Program-made: the position numbers and the translations under genes
DNA from: Gracilaria domingensis
Taxonomy: Eukaryota; Rhodophyta; Florideophyceae; Gracilariales; Gracilariaceae
NCBI GenBank assembly: GCA_022539475.1
Contig: VCMS01000003.1
Coordinates: 456,983-520,982, forward strand
DNA length: 64,000 nucleotides
Direction: 5' to 3'
Shown here: positions 11,511-22,857 of the stretch, one piece after another
Numbering within the stretch: the first letter of the stretch is position 1
How the letters are laid out: every line of letters begins with the position of its first letter
Notes under the pieces: model-generated
What the model saw: the letters and a program-made list of their open reading frames with translations, nothing else
Told to the model about the DNA's origin: nothing
The model's database searches: none

Positions 11511-14500
11511 TCAACCCACTTGGGCTCTGTCCAGCATAGCGGGTATCGGTGTCCGTGTGCGACGGTGGTACTGTAGGACCTTAGAGCGAGGAAGATGCTC
11601 GATAGGCTCATGTGTATCCTTCGAAGAAGGACAGCCGTACCAACGGACTCGATACAATAGCTCTCCATCAGAGGCGTAGCCGTGACTAATCAGACGGTCC
11701 ATAACGTATTCCTTGTCGAGAACACGCCGCTCAGTGTGCGGTTCCGTTATTGTGCACTTCTCTGGGGTGTCCTTGGTTACTTTCCCGTCGTGGGCGTTGG
11801 TACCAAACGGATTCCGTCCTGACGGCAGTGCATTCTGCACGCCAGGTGGTCCTGGTAAGGATTGTGTGTTCCTGACGTTCAGGCTTCCAGATTTCTGGCT
11901 TTCCACCCCGTGTTGTCGGGCTTTGACCTTACTTTGGTCTTCTCGAACAGCGAGCTTCCGGCGTTCCGGCGGGATCTCCCGTCGTGAGGGTGAACGGTCC
12001 GCCGTGCGGTGCGCCAGCGAGTGGTGCTGTTGTGCGCGCCGTGGCGGCGTTTCGCCGCTCACTGCTGGTGATGAGGCCTGCGCCGTTGCACGACTTTGCG
12101 ATGCCGATTCGAATTCGGAATTTCCGTTTTCGGCGGCGGCAAGCCTTACAGCAGGCACGTGTCCGGCTCGTGTGCTTTTGTCCTCCACTGGAGGCGGATC
12201 GCCGGCCAAGCCAGACACTTGGCGCAATGTGCGCGCGTGTGCAGCGTTGTGCTGCTTTCCACTTACTGTGGCGTATCGGCTCGCCATATCGGCGGTTTCC
12301 TCCGTGTTTTCAACGGCTTCATCACTCGATGCTTCACTGAGATCTCCCGACGTCGGGCCTGCCGTAACAGCACGGTCTCTTTTGACAAACTTTTCTTCCG
12401 GACTCCCGGCTTTCCTTGGTGCATTTGTGTTCCCGCTCGCGGGCTCCGACTGCGGCATGGGTGTATGCTCCGCATTCGACGCGGCTGCTGCGGTGTTTAC
12501 CACACTCTTTTCCGGCGTACCGGTCTCACGCTGCACATCTGGGGCAGGCTCCTGTCCTTCCGATTGTGACGGCCGTACAGTAACATCCGCGGGCAAGGCG
12601 GCGACTTCTGCAGCAGCTACAATCTGGTGCTCTTCCGGGTTTCCGGCTTTGTGCTCCACCGAGTGGTGCGTTCCTCCTCATGCTTCCGCGATAACTGCGG
12701 GTTGCTCGCGTCTTTCCGATTGTTCGGCTGTGCGGCGGTCGTCCCCGCGCGTTCAACACGACTTGCGTGCGACATTGGGGCCTGCAACGGCGATTCCGTC
12801 GACGACGGCGACAACGAGCGATTTGCCTCCTCCTCCCCCTCCTCAGTTGGAGCGTCGGGGGCGGTGGTAAGTATCCCCGGAGGGGCCAGTATCCGCGTGC
12901 GTACGTGAGCGGCAGCAGAGACCGACTGGTGAGGCTCCGGCTCAGCCGGCAAATCAGCAAGTCCGCGGTTGGGATGCCGCAATACTGACAGTGAAATGCG
13001 CGCGTCCGCTTCAGCGACTGGTTCTGCAGTAGGCGCAGCGGTGTCCGGCGTTTCCGGTTGCGTTTCCTGAGAAGCAGACGTTGGTGCGGCCGTTACGCGA
13101 TCCCGCGATAAACGCTCGTGGTCTCCCTTGATGTCAAGGACAACCGTAGTGTCGGTAACTGGAACGACCCGGTAGGGACCATCCGCGATAGGAGAAAGCT
13201 TGTGGCGCTTCTCCTTCTCGGGATTGTAGTATTCCTTCCGTAGGAAGGCATAGCTACCTTCCCTAATCTGAGGGGCATGTTTGCGCACTCTTGCGTCGAA
13301 ATTCCGCTTGTAGGCGGCTTGTGCCTTAGCGATATTCTGCCTAACCGTAGGAATAATCTTCGTGAGCCATCCCTTCCACGCGTCCCTATGGAGGCGTGGC
13401 GAAGGGAACTTTTCCAGTACTGGCTGTGGCTCGATGACCACCGACGGTGGAACGCGTGATAGCACAAGCTCGAACGGCGGGATCTGAGTAGTACGATGGA
13501 CCTGCGTATTGTATGCATACGTCACCGCATCGGTGTACTGATCCCATTCCGACGGGTGCTCGGCAACGAATGTCCGTAATGCATTGAGCATTGTGCGGTT
13601 AAAGCTTTCAACCTGCCCATTACTCTGGGGATGGTATGTTGTCGTGAACCAGTTTTGGATCCACAAGATGCGGCAGACGTCTTGAAAGAACTTAGCCGCG
13701 AACTGCGGTCCATTATCCGATAACAAATCAATCGGCAGTCCGTAGACAAAAACCCAGTGTGTGACGAAAGCTTGGGCAACCGCGCTGGCGGTAACCTTCT
13801 TCAAAGGCACAGTCCGTACCAGCTTAGAAAAGCGGTCGGTGATCACCAATAGAAACCGGTTTCCCTGACGGGTGCGGATAAACTCACCGAGCAGGTCAAT
13901 AGCCACGAACTCCAGTGGACCCCTAGCGGGGAAGAGTACCAACTTCTTGGAATACTTCTGCAGTTTGACGCGGTTCTTCGCGCAATCAGAACATCCACGA
14001 ACGGTGGCATACGCATCAAAAGCCATCGCTGGCCAGTAGAAGTCCTTCCTCAAGGTGTAGTACTACTTCCTGCCACCAGGGTGGGCTGAGAGCTTCGCAT
14101 AGTGCGACAGATGCAGTACTCGTGACTGAAGTGAGTAAGGAACCACAATCTGTGGGGTGCGCCCGACAGTTCGGATGAGGAATCCCTGGTCGTTCTCGAC
14201 GAAAGGCAGTCGTGCTCCGCCGTTCAGACGGCAACAAATCCCCGCACAGAAGCGGTCGGTGTGCTGCTCCCGGATGAGTTCTTCCGGCGTAATCGGTACG
14301 AAAAAGCCCGGTGCGGGTGTTGCATCTGAGACCGCTAGGACGGCATCATAAAGGTCCCAACCTTCCGATTCATCATCGGCATCGCTCGTGCCGTCTTCCG
14401 CGAGAAAGCACGGTATATCTAGATCATCGACTAGCTCAGCTTCGGCCGCTGTTTCCAAGCGAGACAGTGCATCAGCCTGTTTATTCAGGAGTCCCTTTTT

Positions 14501-16921
14501 GCACCGAATCTCAAAGTCGAATTCGGCTAAGCGCAGCCTCCACCGCATCAAGCGGCCAGATGGCTCTGCAATAGAGAGCAGCCAGCGCAAGGCCGAATGA
14601 TCGGTATGAACAATGAAGCGAGTCCCTATAAGGTAGGGGCGGACTGTCTGTAGCGCCCAGACTACTGCCAAACACTCCTTCTCGGATACCGAGTAATTCC
14701 TCTCGTGAACGTTGAGGCTTCTTGACCAATACCCAATTGGCAATCGCTCGCCATCTTCGGTGGTCTGGAACAGTGCGCAGCCAAGTTGATAGTTGCTCGC
14801 GTCCGTATCGATGGCATACTGCAAACCAGCCCTGGGTAGGGATAGGACCGGTGGCGATGTCACCGCGTCAACTAGCGACGAAAAGGCCGCAGACGTGCGG
14901 TCGTCGAACGTTTCCAGGTCGACTGGCTGTCCCTTGCGAAGAAGCTCGTTTAGAGGTGCCGCGATATCTGCAAAGTTCGGAATGAAGCGGCGATATACAT
15001 TGCACAAGCCGAGAAAAGATCAAAGTTCAGTCTGCGTCCGCGGATGCTTGGCCTCTTTGAGGCACTTCACACGTGCTTCGTCAATAGATAGCCGTCCAGG
15101 ACGGATGACATGGCCGAGATACCTCACGGTTTCGGTAAAGAATTCGCACTTCTTCAGCTTAAGTGTAATGCCTGCATCGCGTTGGATTCGCATCACATCC
15201 CGTACGTGGGTCAGGTGCTCGTCCAGGTTGCTGGAGTAGACAATGAAGTCATCCAGGTAAACCAGGCAAGTCTTCCACTTGAAGCGGGCAAGCAAGATGC
15301 CCACAGCACGTTGAAATGTAACTGGCGCGTTCGTTAACCCAAAAGGCATCCGATTGAATCGGTACAATCCTTCATGGCAAACGAAGGCTGTCTTGTCGCG
15401 ATCCTCAGCCCTCACGGGAACTTGCCAATAGCCCCAATTCGCTTCTAGGGTTGTGAACACGTTCGCGTCACCCAATGAATCGATGCATTCATCCATTCGT
15501 GGGATAGGATACACATCCTTGACCGTAGCCGCGTTCAACTTGCGGTAGTCGATGCAAAATCGCCAAGACCCATCGGCTTTGGGCGCGAGCACCACCGGCG
15601 ATGCCCATGGTGACTGAGCCGGCTCAATAACTCCAGCACGGAGCATCTTCTCTACCTGAGCCTTCTCCTCTTCCCGAGCTGTCGGTCCTGCCCTGTAAGG
15701 GTGCTGGGAAATGGGCCGAGTATTCGGTAGCAAATCAATCCGATTTTCGGTAATGCCAATCTTCCCGAGGGAACCATCCCACATAGGCGTGAACTCTTTG
15801 AGCATATGCCGCAATTTATCGCGGTGAGTCTCTGGGACATGACTGAAGTCCAGAGACTCAAGCTCTTGTACTGCCTTATCCTTCGTGTCAACAGCACTCA
15901 GGTCCTTATCATTACTGCCCGACGAGGTCGGCATCGCTTCCTTCGACAGGCTGCGGTTATTCGCATCCGACGGAGTCGGCGTAGCCTCTCCCGACGAACT
16001 GTTCGGTCCAGTGTTCGGTTCGGAATTGTTCCGTTCCGCCTCCCCCTCCTCAGCTTCGAGGATTCCGAGAACTTCGGAAATAGAAACCTGAGTAGGCACT
16101 ATAGCCGCAGGGTGCGGAAGCAATGAACCAATAACTTGGCTCCTAACCAACCGTTGAGGAAAACGGCTGAAGTTTGCGAACAACACCTGAAAAGGCTTCT
16201 CGGGCTCAACAAAAACAATCCCATTAGCGAGGGCAAGCTGACGCTTCTCCTGTAACGCAGGCAACGGTTGTACCGTTTGTAAGCCACATTGTGGAGACGT
16301 CGCAGTAACCCAGACCTCCGATTCGGGCGGGATGCAAATAAACCGAGCTACTCGGAGCGTTGTAGACTTCCGTTCATCGGCTGTGGGCTCCTGCGCCGCA
16401 GGGAAAGGAACTTGCTTCTTCAAAGCCCGGCGAAGGGGACGCCGAACGATCGGTACAATAGTCCCATCTTCCATTTCGATGGTTCGCTTCCGCCGTCGAA
16501 TTGCATCGACGAAGCGGTCACAGAAGTCGCAGCCGAGGATAACCGGCGCAGCGAGTTGCTTGCAAACCAAGAAATCGAGCTTCGCCACGTAGCGGCCAAG
16601 CCTGACGAGCAAGTCTATTACTCCCACAGTCGAAAGTGGCCGATTGTTCGCATCCGCTATATCAATCTGCGGCGCCGCACGAACGCGGGACCGCAAGTGC
16701 GGCGGAATCATCGATTCAACCAAGAAATTTGGCTCAGCTCCTGTATCGAGCACGGACAACTGCCGAACCATGTACTGGTCGGAAACACCTAGGTCGGCGT
16801 AAACTTTGTAGTTACGTTTCGCCATGACCAGGACTCTACCCGGGAACCGGCTGTTCTTAGACCGTATCCACGGGCGACGCAAGACACCAAGGTGCTCAGA
16901 GTCCACGTCTGTAGTGGCCAT
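11511..16921 (-). CDS. Element 2 pol region with chromodomain (fossil)
   Basis: In minus-strand order this region shows an aspartic protease (VLDTGAEPNFL near 16.75 kb), reverse transcriptase with YLDD near 15.25 kb, RNase H near 14.6 kb, an integrase His/Cys zinc part near 14.05 kb and the integrase catalytic core (DNGPQFAAKFF and HPQSNGQVESFN near 13.6-13.7 kb). A GPY-type motif (SPIADGPYRV) lies near 13.17 kb. A long low-complexity linker of about 300 residues follows, then a chromodomain near 11.56-11.73 kb (YRVRWYGCPSSKDTHEP). This order is that of chromoviruses. The region is spread over a few reading frames, so it is probably broken by a small number of changes. Confidence 0.9.
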
Positions 16922-17049
16922 TTTCCTCGAGAGGATTGTGACCGGGGAGCGAGGCTTCTCAGCCTCAGGCGCTCTAAACCCCGTCGCTGGGGGCGCCTCT
17001 CCATTGCTGGAGGCTCCCTTGCTCAGTTTTTCTGAGCTTCGCAGCCAAT

Positions 17050-19032
17050 CTACGGAGGTTGCGATTCCGCAGGGGTGGCTACAGTTCCACCATTCGATGG
17101 CACCGTTTCCTGGTTTCCAGGCTGAGTCTCCGCCTTCGCACGAAGGTACGATTTGTCGGGAACACGTTCCCGCTCGGCGGGCGTCAACGACTTATACTGA
17201 GGCACTATCTTCGCCATGCCCCGTATGGGCATTAAGCAATTCGGAGCGATGTGCCCTGGCCTGTAACAGGTATGACAAATAAGGTGACGAAGGAGATCCG
17301 CGTTGGGCGGCCGGCGCTCCTGTCGAGGAGGATACGGGTCCCTCCATCCAGGGCGTTGGGTTCGATATCCACCAGAGTGCGGCACGGGCAATGCCGGGAC
17401 TTGTCGTCCGGCGTACAGAGCGGGGTCTACATCTACTGTAGACTGCTCCGTCGTCGACGGAAATTCCGAACTCGGCATTGAACCATCGTCCTGTAACAGG
17501 TGTAGGTTATCATAACCCCCTTGAACAGAACCTCGCGAGTGAGGCAGTGAAGAGTCCCGGCCTTCTACATGAAGGAGTCGGCGCGTGCGCGTCTTGACAC
17601 CAGTGCGTGCGCGAGCTGCATCTCCCTCAGCTTGGGCAAATTGGACTAGTTCCAGATAAGTAATCCGGCGTTTGTTCTCCCGATAACGGGCAACCAGTGT
17701 CCTCATCGAACGATCTAGGCCATCGACGAACATCGTGCACCGCTCAGCTGCGGAGAACACGTTGCCACATCTGTGGAAAGCCTTATTGAGGCGGGTCGAA
17801 TAAACGGTTTCCGACTCTTCGGCTCCTTGCTCCGTGTCTCGCAGCGCGAGTATAGCACCTTGTATCGCATTGCCTGTCGCGTAAGAGCGCAGGAGATATT
17901 GTACCGCTTCCGGCCAGCACGTAACTCCTCCCTCAGAGGCTTGGGTCGACCCACGAACCGAGTTGTACTGGTCTTCGGCTACGCCCGTCAAGAAGTACGG
18001 CAGCGCAATGTAGGCCTGTGCCTCGCTCATCCGAAGTACATCGGTTTCCGCCACGAAGCGGCCAAGAAAATCCAAGACAAGAATTGGATCCTCCCCAGAG
18101 AACTTGTGGGGCTTCAGCGTGAGCTCCATTTGTCGGAGATGGTTTCGTACCTTGCCAGTCCCACGTGGGGTTCTCTGTGGCGTCGTGTCATCAAGCCGAT
18201 AATATCGGTACGATAGCAGTTTCCGATACAGTAAGTTTGTCGGCCTCAATTCCTTCAATCCAAGGTGTCTCCGTCCTTTCGTACGGCCTCGTGCAATACC
18301 AGAGGTGGCTTCAGTAGCCCGCGAACGGGATGCACGATAGCGAGAGCGCTCTTCCACGCTGTCCAAAGAGTCGGTAGACGATCCCTTTTGAGGGCCCTCC
18401 TCATCAGAAGAGGATGAAGAAGACGAGTCAGACTCAACCTTGACCTTCTTCTTTGCCGGACGATCCTGGGAACGGCGCGAGTGCTGAGAACCCTCAGAAA
18501 CCGGGGCTCCGGGCGCAACAGCATCAGATACGATGATTTGCTCGACCGTCTCCAGACGGGTAGCCAGGCGATCCAGGCGTGCGGAAGCCTGCTCGTGCAG
18601 GGCAGCCGACACCTGTCGGTGTTCCATAATCTGGTTGACATCAGACCGTAAAACACGGACGTCGCTCGTAACATCCCGGACACCGGCTTCATCGAGCCGT
18701 TGCCGGAGTTTCGTTATATCCCGGATGAGGACCACTTGGGAGTTCTGCAGGAGGCGGACCTGAGCCTCTAATTCGCGGAGGGTATACTCGTCGGACCGCG
18801 ACGACATAACGTCAACCACTGCGGCGGCATCAGCCGCAGGTGCGGTTTCAGTTGGCTCACGAGTGGGTGGGGTCCCGTTATCAGGACGGAGGCCCCGGGA
18901 AGCCGGTTTCGGGTCGCCATTGCCTGGGCCATCCAGTGCGTCCTTCGGCAACGGAGGCAAACTTGCCGGCAAGCCGGACGAACCGGGCACAGAAGCGGCA
19001 CGTGGCGCGCTACTCCTGCGACGGGAAGACAT
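17050..19032 (-). CDS. Element 2 gag polyprotein (660 aa)
   Basis: This gag-type protein has a Pro/Ser-rich N-terminus, a coiled-coil stretch at about residues 75-160, a Lys/Ser-rich linker and a capsid-like retrotransposon gag part at about 265-460. The zinc knuckle CHTCYRPGHIAPNC lies near residue 590. It aligns along its length with the gag region of element 1. It looks whole and lies directly inside the right LTR, with the primer site 143 bp before its start. Confidence 0.9.
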   Translation of the reverse strand: MSSRRRSSAPRAASVPGSSGLPASLPPLPKDALDGPGNGDPKPASRGLRPDNGTPPTREPTETAPAADAAAVVDVMSSRSDEYTLRELEAQVRLLQNSQVVLIRDITKLRQRLDEAGVRDVTSDVRVLRSDVNQIMEHRQVSAALHEQASARLDRLATRLETVEQIIVSDAVAPGAPVSEGSQHSRRSQDRPAKKKVKVESDSSSSSSSDEEGPQKGSSTDSLDSVEERSRYRASRSRATEATSGIARGRTKGRRHLGLKELRPTNLLYRKLLSYRYYRLDDTTPQRTPRGTGKVRNHLRQMELTLKPHKFSGEDPILVLDFLGRFVAETDVLRMSEAQAYIALPYFLTGVAEDQYNSVRGSTQASEGGVTCWPEAVQYLLRSYATGNAIQGAILALRDTEQGAEESETVYSTRLNKAFHRCGNVFSAAERCTMFVDGLDRSMRTLVARYRENKRRITYLELVQFAQAEGDAARARTGVKTRTRRLLHVEGRDSSLPHSRGSVQGGYDNLHLLQDDGSMPSSEFPSTTEQSTVDVDPALYAGRQVPALPVPHSGGYRTQRPGWRDPYPPRQERRPPNADLLRHLICHTCYRPGHIAPNCLMPIRGMAKIVPQYKSLTPAERERVPDKSYLRAKAETQPGNQETVPSNGGTVATPAESQPP

Positions 19033-19174
19033 CGTTCACCGACACAGTCGGCCAATTGGCAACCAAAACAACTTCCGAAAACGGACAATGAGAGAACCGT
19101 AGGAACGGATATTCCCAACTATCTGGGCTCCAAGCAAACGAACCAACTCCAACAAATGTTGGTCAATAAAGCCA

Positions 19175-19193
19175 ATTCTAAGTCGGGAGACCA
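19175..19193 (-). other. Element 2 primer-binding site, tRNA-Tyr
   Basis: The plus strand reads ATTCTAAGTCGGGAGACCA. This is a 19-base match to the 3' end of the tRNA-Tyr gene at 45216-45313 plus CCA. It lies three bases inside the right LTR, which starts at 19197. Confidence 0.95.
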
Positions 19194-19196
19194 TTT

Positions 19197-20050
19197 TGTG
19201 GTGCAATCCCACGAGTAGGCAAACAAGAGCCACGTCGCGGAAAACGCACCTACAGGGTGTTCGAAACCTGCTCTCTATAGGGGTAGATGCAGCAGTAGAA
19301 CCCTCTGATAGGGCCAGCGCGATGCCGGGTGTAAGTCCGGGTGGCCCCGATCTGAGCGTGCAGTCAGAGGTGAAGGGGAAGAATCGGCGTAGGTATCCGG
19401 TTGTTCCGGCGAGCCACAGCGAGTGGAGATATCCAGCCTAACGGTGGGGAGTGACAGGCGATCAACAAACGAGCCGCACTGCGGAGCACTGACTCGTGAT
19501 AAACGGGAATAAGTCCCGAGACTAGTGGGCAAAAACCTGTATAACAGGGCAGAGAAACGAGAGCCGTATGACGGGAATAATAACAAAGAAACAACAAAAG
19601 ATGCCGTAACGACGGTCTAGGACTCCTCAGTGGTAGAGGTCGGATGACTAGCCCGGAATTGTGGCGGCTTGCCCGATTAGGGATGTAGACCGTTCACAAG
19701 CGGCAAGAAAGTCAGAGCCAGAAGCCTCCTTGAGGTTTACTTCCCGTACAGTGGCGGCAAGTGCCGCCACTTATGTACGGCACTTGAAAATATCCATTGA
19801 AATATCTAACTATCCGGCAATGCCGGCCAATACACTACAGGTGTGCCCCCGTGGCAGGCTTGCCACGGCGCCCGCGCTATCGGGCCAACTTGGCACACGT
19901 GTGCAGAAATACTACCCTTCCTAGGCATACCTCAAAATAGAACCACTAACCCAGTAGCCTCTCATAACCTGAGGTGTCGAAGCCGGTAACGGATCTACAA
20001 ACTATGAAAAACACCTCGGTGCATCCCCACAAAGCGCGTTTTGCTCTACA
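19197..20050 (-). repeat. Right (5') LTR of element 2
   Basis: This 854-bp LTR pairs with 8281-9134. It is followed directly by ACCAG (20051-20055), the duplicated target sequence, and then by the remainder of the element 1 LTR. Confidence 0.95.
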
Positions 20051-20055
20051 ACCAG

Positions 20056-20413
20056 GAGGTCACCTCTTATATCGTAACCGATAAATTAGTTAAACTAAAT
20101 TAAATAATCTAGTGCACACCTAAGCAGGTCCATACACGTGGTGCACGTGACAACCCGCGGCAGCGGCCAGTAAAATATCCGACAATCATAACAAGACATG
20201 TGTGAACACACCCTTTTCTACACACGCGTACACGCGACCAATACTCATCTGCGCCACGTCATGGCCGACCCCTCAGGGTGCCATACCTCAATACTGCTAA
20301 AAGGTATCCCATCCGTGGGCCAATACTCATACCTTCCGAGTACTTGGAATCATCCTTACCAGGGGTTTATGAAATCCTTTCCCGTGTACCGGGCGAGCAA
20401 GTTTTGCTCTACA
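20056..20413 (-). repeat. Remainder of the element 1 right LTR
   Basis: This 358-bp piece continues the LTR that begins at 7658 and was split by element 2. It ends GTTTTGCTCTACA, the same terminal motif as the other LTRs, and shares blocks with the solo LTR (for example CATACACGTGG near 20131 and near 1293). Right after it, coding sequence of a piggyBac transposase begins, so this is the outer edge of element 1. The bases ATTTT at 20414-20418 are the likely target repeat; its partner is off-window. Confidence 0.85.
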
Positions 20414-21603
20414 ATTTTTCGGGATCTTAGAGGAGCCGTAGACCGTAAAGTTGACGGCAAACTGGTGCCAAAGTCATCTACATCTGCACTTTGGTGTGCT
20501 CAAATTGCCCATCAAACCCGTCTTTACCCAACGAAGGAGAATAGCCGTATTGTGGTCATGGACAACTTTTACACCCGACACTTGCTAGCAAAGCAACTTC
20601 AAGTTCTGAGGGACAACGAGTGCAAGGTACTGGGAACAGTGAGGTTTAATAACTTCGATGGCATAAACCGTCCAGCGTTAAAAGAAGCCATCGAAAGTTT
20701 AAAGCAGGCTCAACGTGGAGAGTGGAAGTTAGTGCAGGTGTACGAAAAAGCCGCGAGTGCAAGCGATCCGAGCGTTGTGGCAGTCAAGACTAGGTTTATT
20801 GTTTCCAAAGACGGATCGGTTGTTTCGTTTAACAAAAACGATCTGGCAGATACGCCAAGGAAAGGATCCATTCGATGGACGAACATTCTATCAAATGCGT
20901 ACATGGACTCTCGCCCGTTCAGCGCTGGATAGGCACAAAATCACTACGCCGCACAACGTTGCATGTTCCTGCAGTGATCGTAGCATATAACTTGTTCATG
21001 AATGGCGTAGACAGTTTCGATCAGCTGCGGTCTAACATGGCCACAGTACGCCGAGAAAGGCGAGTGACGATGAGTCTGTTGACGTTTATTCTTGATGCCG
21101 GCATCCTGAATAGTCACGCACTACTAAAAGAGATAACCCCACTTGGTGATTCAGTTATTGATGTTGCAGGTATAAAGAAACGAATTGTTATGCAACTCGT
21201 CGAAGAGCATGTCGAATACAAGCAGCACCGAGACTTAATTACTCCAGTAAGTTCCCGTGACAGAGTTCCTACGACCGTTGCAGCTCCAGACGCCGTATCT
21301 TTATCATGCCATGTTCTGCTCGAAACTGTAGATGGTGAGGGCTTTCATTGCGTTCTGTGCCAGCTCCTGTTGCAAAGACTTCGAAAGGGCTATACAAAGT
21401 ACTCCTCCAGTTCTTGCAGGAGAGGTTTCCATGTTAATTGTTTCTTTCTCTATCATAACAAGGAACAGTTGAAAGAGTCTCGACCAGAAATGTATCAAAC
21501 CATCTGCTCCGCTGCGGAAGCCTTCCATAGCCGATTCCACCGAAACAGGCCAAGCAAAGTGACAGATAGTCTATCTACCGCCACATTGGTGCACAAATCC
21601 TAA
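20414..21603 (+). pseudogene. piggyBac-family transposase, 3' part
   Basis: Coding sequence resumes immediately after the element 1 LTR. It reads as the C-terminal two thirds of a piggyBac (DDE_Tnp_1_7) transposase. Seen are VVMDNFYTR near 20.56 kb, matching the second catalytic Asp region of the family, and NGVDSFDQLRSN near 21.0 kb, matching the third. A Cys/His-rich tail (C-x2-C, later C and H-x2-C) lies near 21.34-21.44 kb. The reading frame shifts once between about 20.88 and 20.94 kb, where two frames overlap. The N-terminal third and first catalytic Asp are missing here because element 1 split the gene; they should lie left of the window. The terminal inverted repeat was not found. Confidence 0.8.
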
Positions 21604-21606
21604 AAG

Positions 21607-21995
21607 TTACTCTTCCTTGAACCCCATGTAATGCCCGGTTTTGTCCGGCCAAATAATTTGTATACCTTCCAATGCACAGTGCGGTATCTGAATTCTATTG
21701 CCGCTTCCAAGGAACCCGTATCGCTCGCATATGTAGGCCTTGTAGGCATTCTTTCTTGCACGAATGTTGAAGTCTGATGCCCCTAAAGGAAACGAGATCA
21801 TTGTTTCTTCGACATCAGAAGATCCCAACTGTACCCAGTAGCAGGGAGTGCCGCTACATTTGCTACATGCGACATCCTTATTATGTTGGGTTTGTACAGG
21901 AATATTCTGTTCATGGATTTGTTGGCTATGCGCTCCGTCGGCGAGAGAGGGAAGAATTGAAGCTCTCGTGGATGCATGAAAACTAATGGTATTGA
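21607..21995 (-). pseudogene. P2X7-type C-terminal zinc domain fragment
   Basis: The minus-strand frame open from about 21995 to the stop at 21607 encodes CSKCSGTPCYWVQ near 21.85 kb. After about 35 residues comes RKNAYKAYICERYG, then GNRIQIPHCALEGI and WPDKTGHYMGF. This order resembles the intracellular ballast domain of P2X7 receptors (C-x2-C, a Tyr-rich helix, IPxC, then IR-x-FP-x-G-x-Y-x-GF), a zinc-binding unit also found alone or in transposon proteins. There is no good ATG at the front; the clearest is internal at 21828. It may be an exon or remnant of a transposon-linked gene. It lies back to back with the piggyBac transposase end, with almost no gap. Confidence 0.5.
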
Positions 21996-22857
21996 TAACA
22001 GGTGTTACATACTGTTCATTTTTGATGTCTAGTTGCTCTTCGTTGCACGAACGGGCCTGAAGTGGGCTTGCATTTGGCGAAGCATTGCAGGACGATGGAG
22101 TGATCTCTCGGTTTTATATTTTGTGCGAGTCTCGCGTTACAGGTTTTCTTACAACTACTAGTTGCGATCAATCTAATTTTTGCAATATGTGTATAGCCGT
22201 AGAAAAAAGCTTCACTGTTGTTTTCAGTCACAGCCAAAAGGGAGACATTTTAATTAGCAGAAACGATAAAGCGCTTAGTGTCGGAAATAACAACGAAAAG
22301 GCATGGTGAAAGTGTTACCATGTACGAGATAGCTGTCGTTGAGAGCGTTCAATGGGGACACAAGATGTGAGCCGCTTGAATAGGGAGTGTACGGGTCGTG
22401 CAGCACGGCTGAGAACGGAGGCGCTGCGTATCGTGAACTTCATTTGCTGTTTAAGGCAAACGTGCGTTTTAATCAATACTAACCCGTTTTAGAGCCACCC
22501 ACGTGTATCCTATTTTCAGTTCTTACTGGTTCGTTCTTATGTCTAATATCCCTAAAACTGCCAAGGTACAGTATACTGAACCTTGGCTATTTTTGGAAAT
22601 TGCCGTTTCTTCCTAAGGTTCAGTATACTGTACCTTACAGCCTGATTGAGTCTCCCTAAGATGACTCAATTATCGATTAATGACTTTCTTATGCGTACAG
22701 CAAAGCCCGCATCCGGAATAATCTGCCTTTTTGGATTTCAGAACAAGTTGAACGAGAGCTCAACGCTACCTGTGTCCTGAGCAACAGGGTATTTCTTCCA
22801 CAACAATTCGCCAGACCCAAAACCCCGCCCCAACCATTCTAAGGTCTTCCAAAGACC

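Larger units (their letters stand above)
8281..20050 (-). mobile_element. Ty3/gypsy chromovirus, element 2 (11.8 kb, near-complete)
   Basis: Element 2 is delimited by two 854-bp LTRs (8281-9134 and 19197-20050), both starting TGTGGTGCAA and ending GCTCTACA. It is flanked by the 5-bp repeat ACCAG (8276-8280 and 20051-20055). Reading the minus strand, it carries a tRNA-Tyr primer site, gag, protease, RT, RNase H, integrase and a C-terminal chromodomain. An unusual plus-strand ORF region and a polypurine tract follow beside the left LTR. By eye the LTRs differ at about 15 positions (roughly 1.8%), so the insertion is fairly recent. Gag looks whole; pol appears to have a few breaks. It inserted into the right LTR of element 1. 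Confidence 0.95.

Noticed and set aside
11713-12870. 385-residue plus-strand ORF within element 2
   Set aside because: It is the reverse complement of the integrase-chromodomain linker; its Cys/Arg/Ser-rich composition is that of a shadow frame.
8281-20050. CRISPR-like or segmental duplication reading of the two 854-bp repeats
   Set aside because: TG...CA ends, a 5-bp target duplication, a primer site and a polypurine tract show they are LTRs.
20198-20413. N-terminal 72 residues of the ORF 20198-20932
   Set aside because: They are translated LTR sequence of element 1; the piggyBac homology begins only after 20413.
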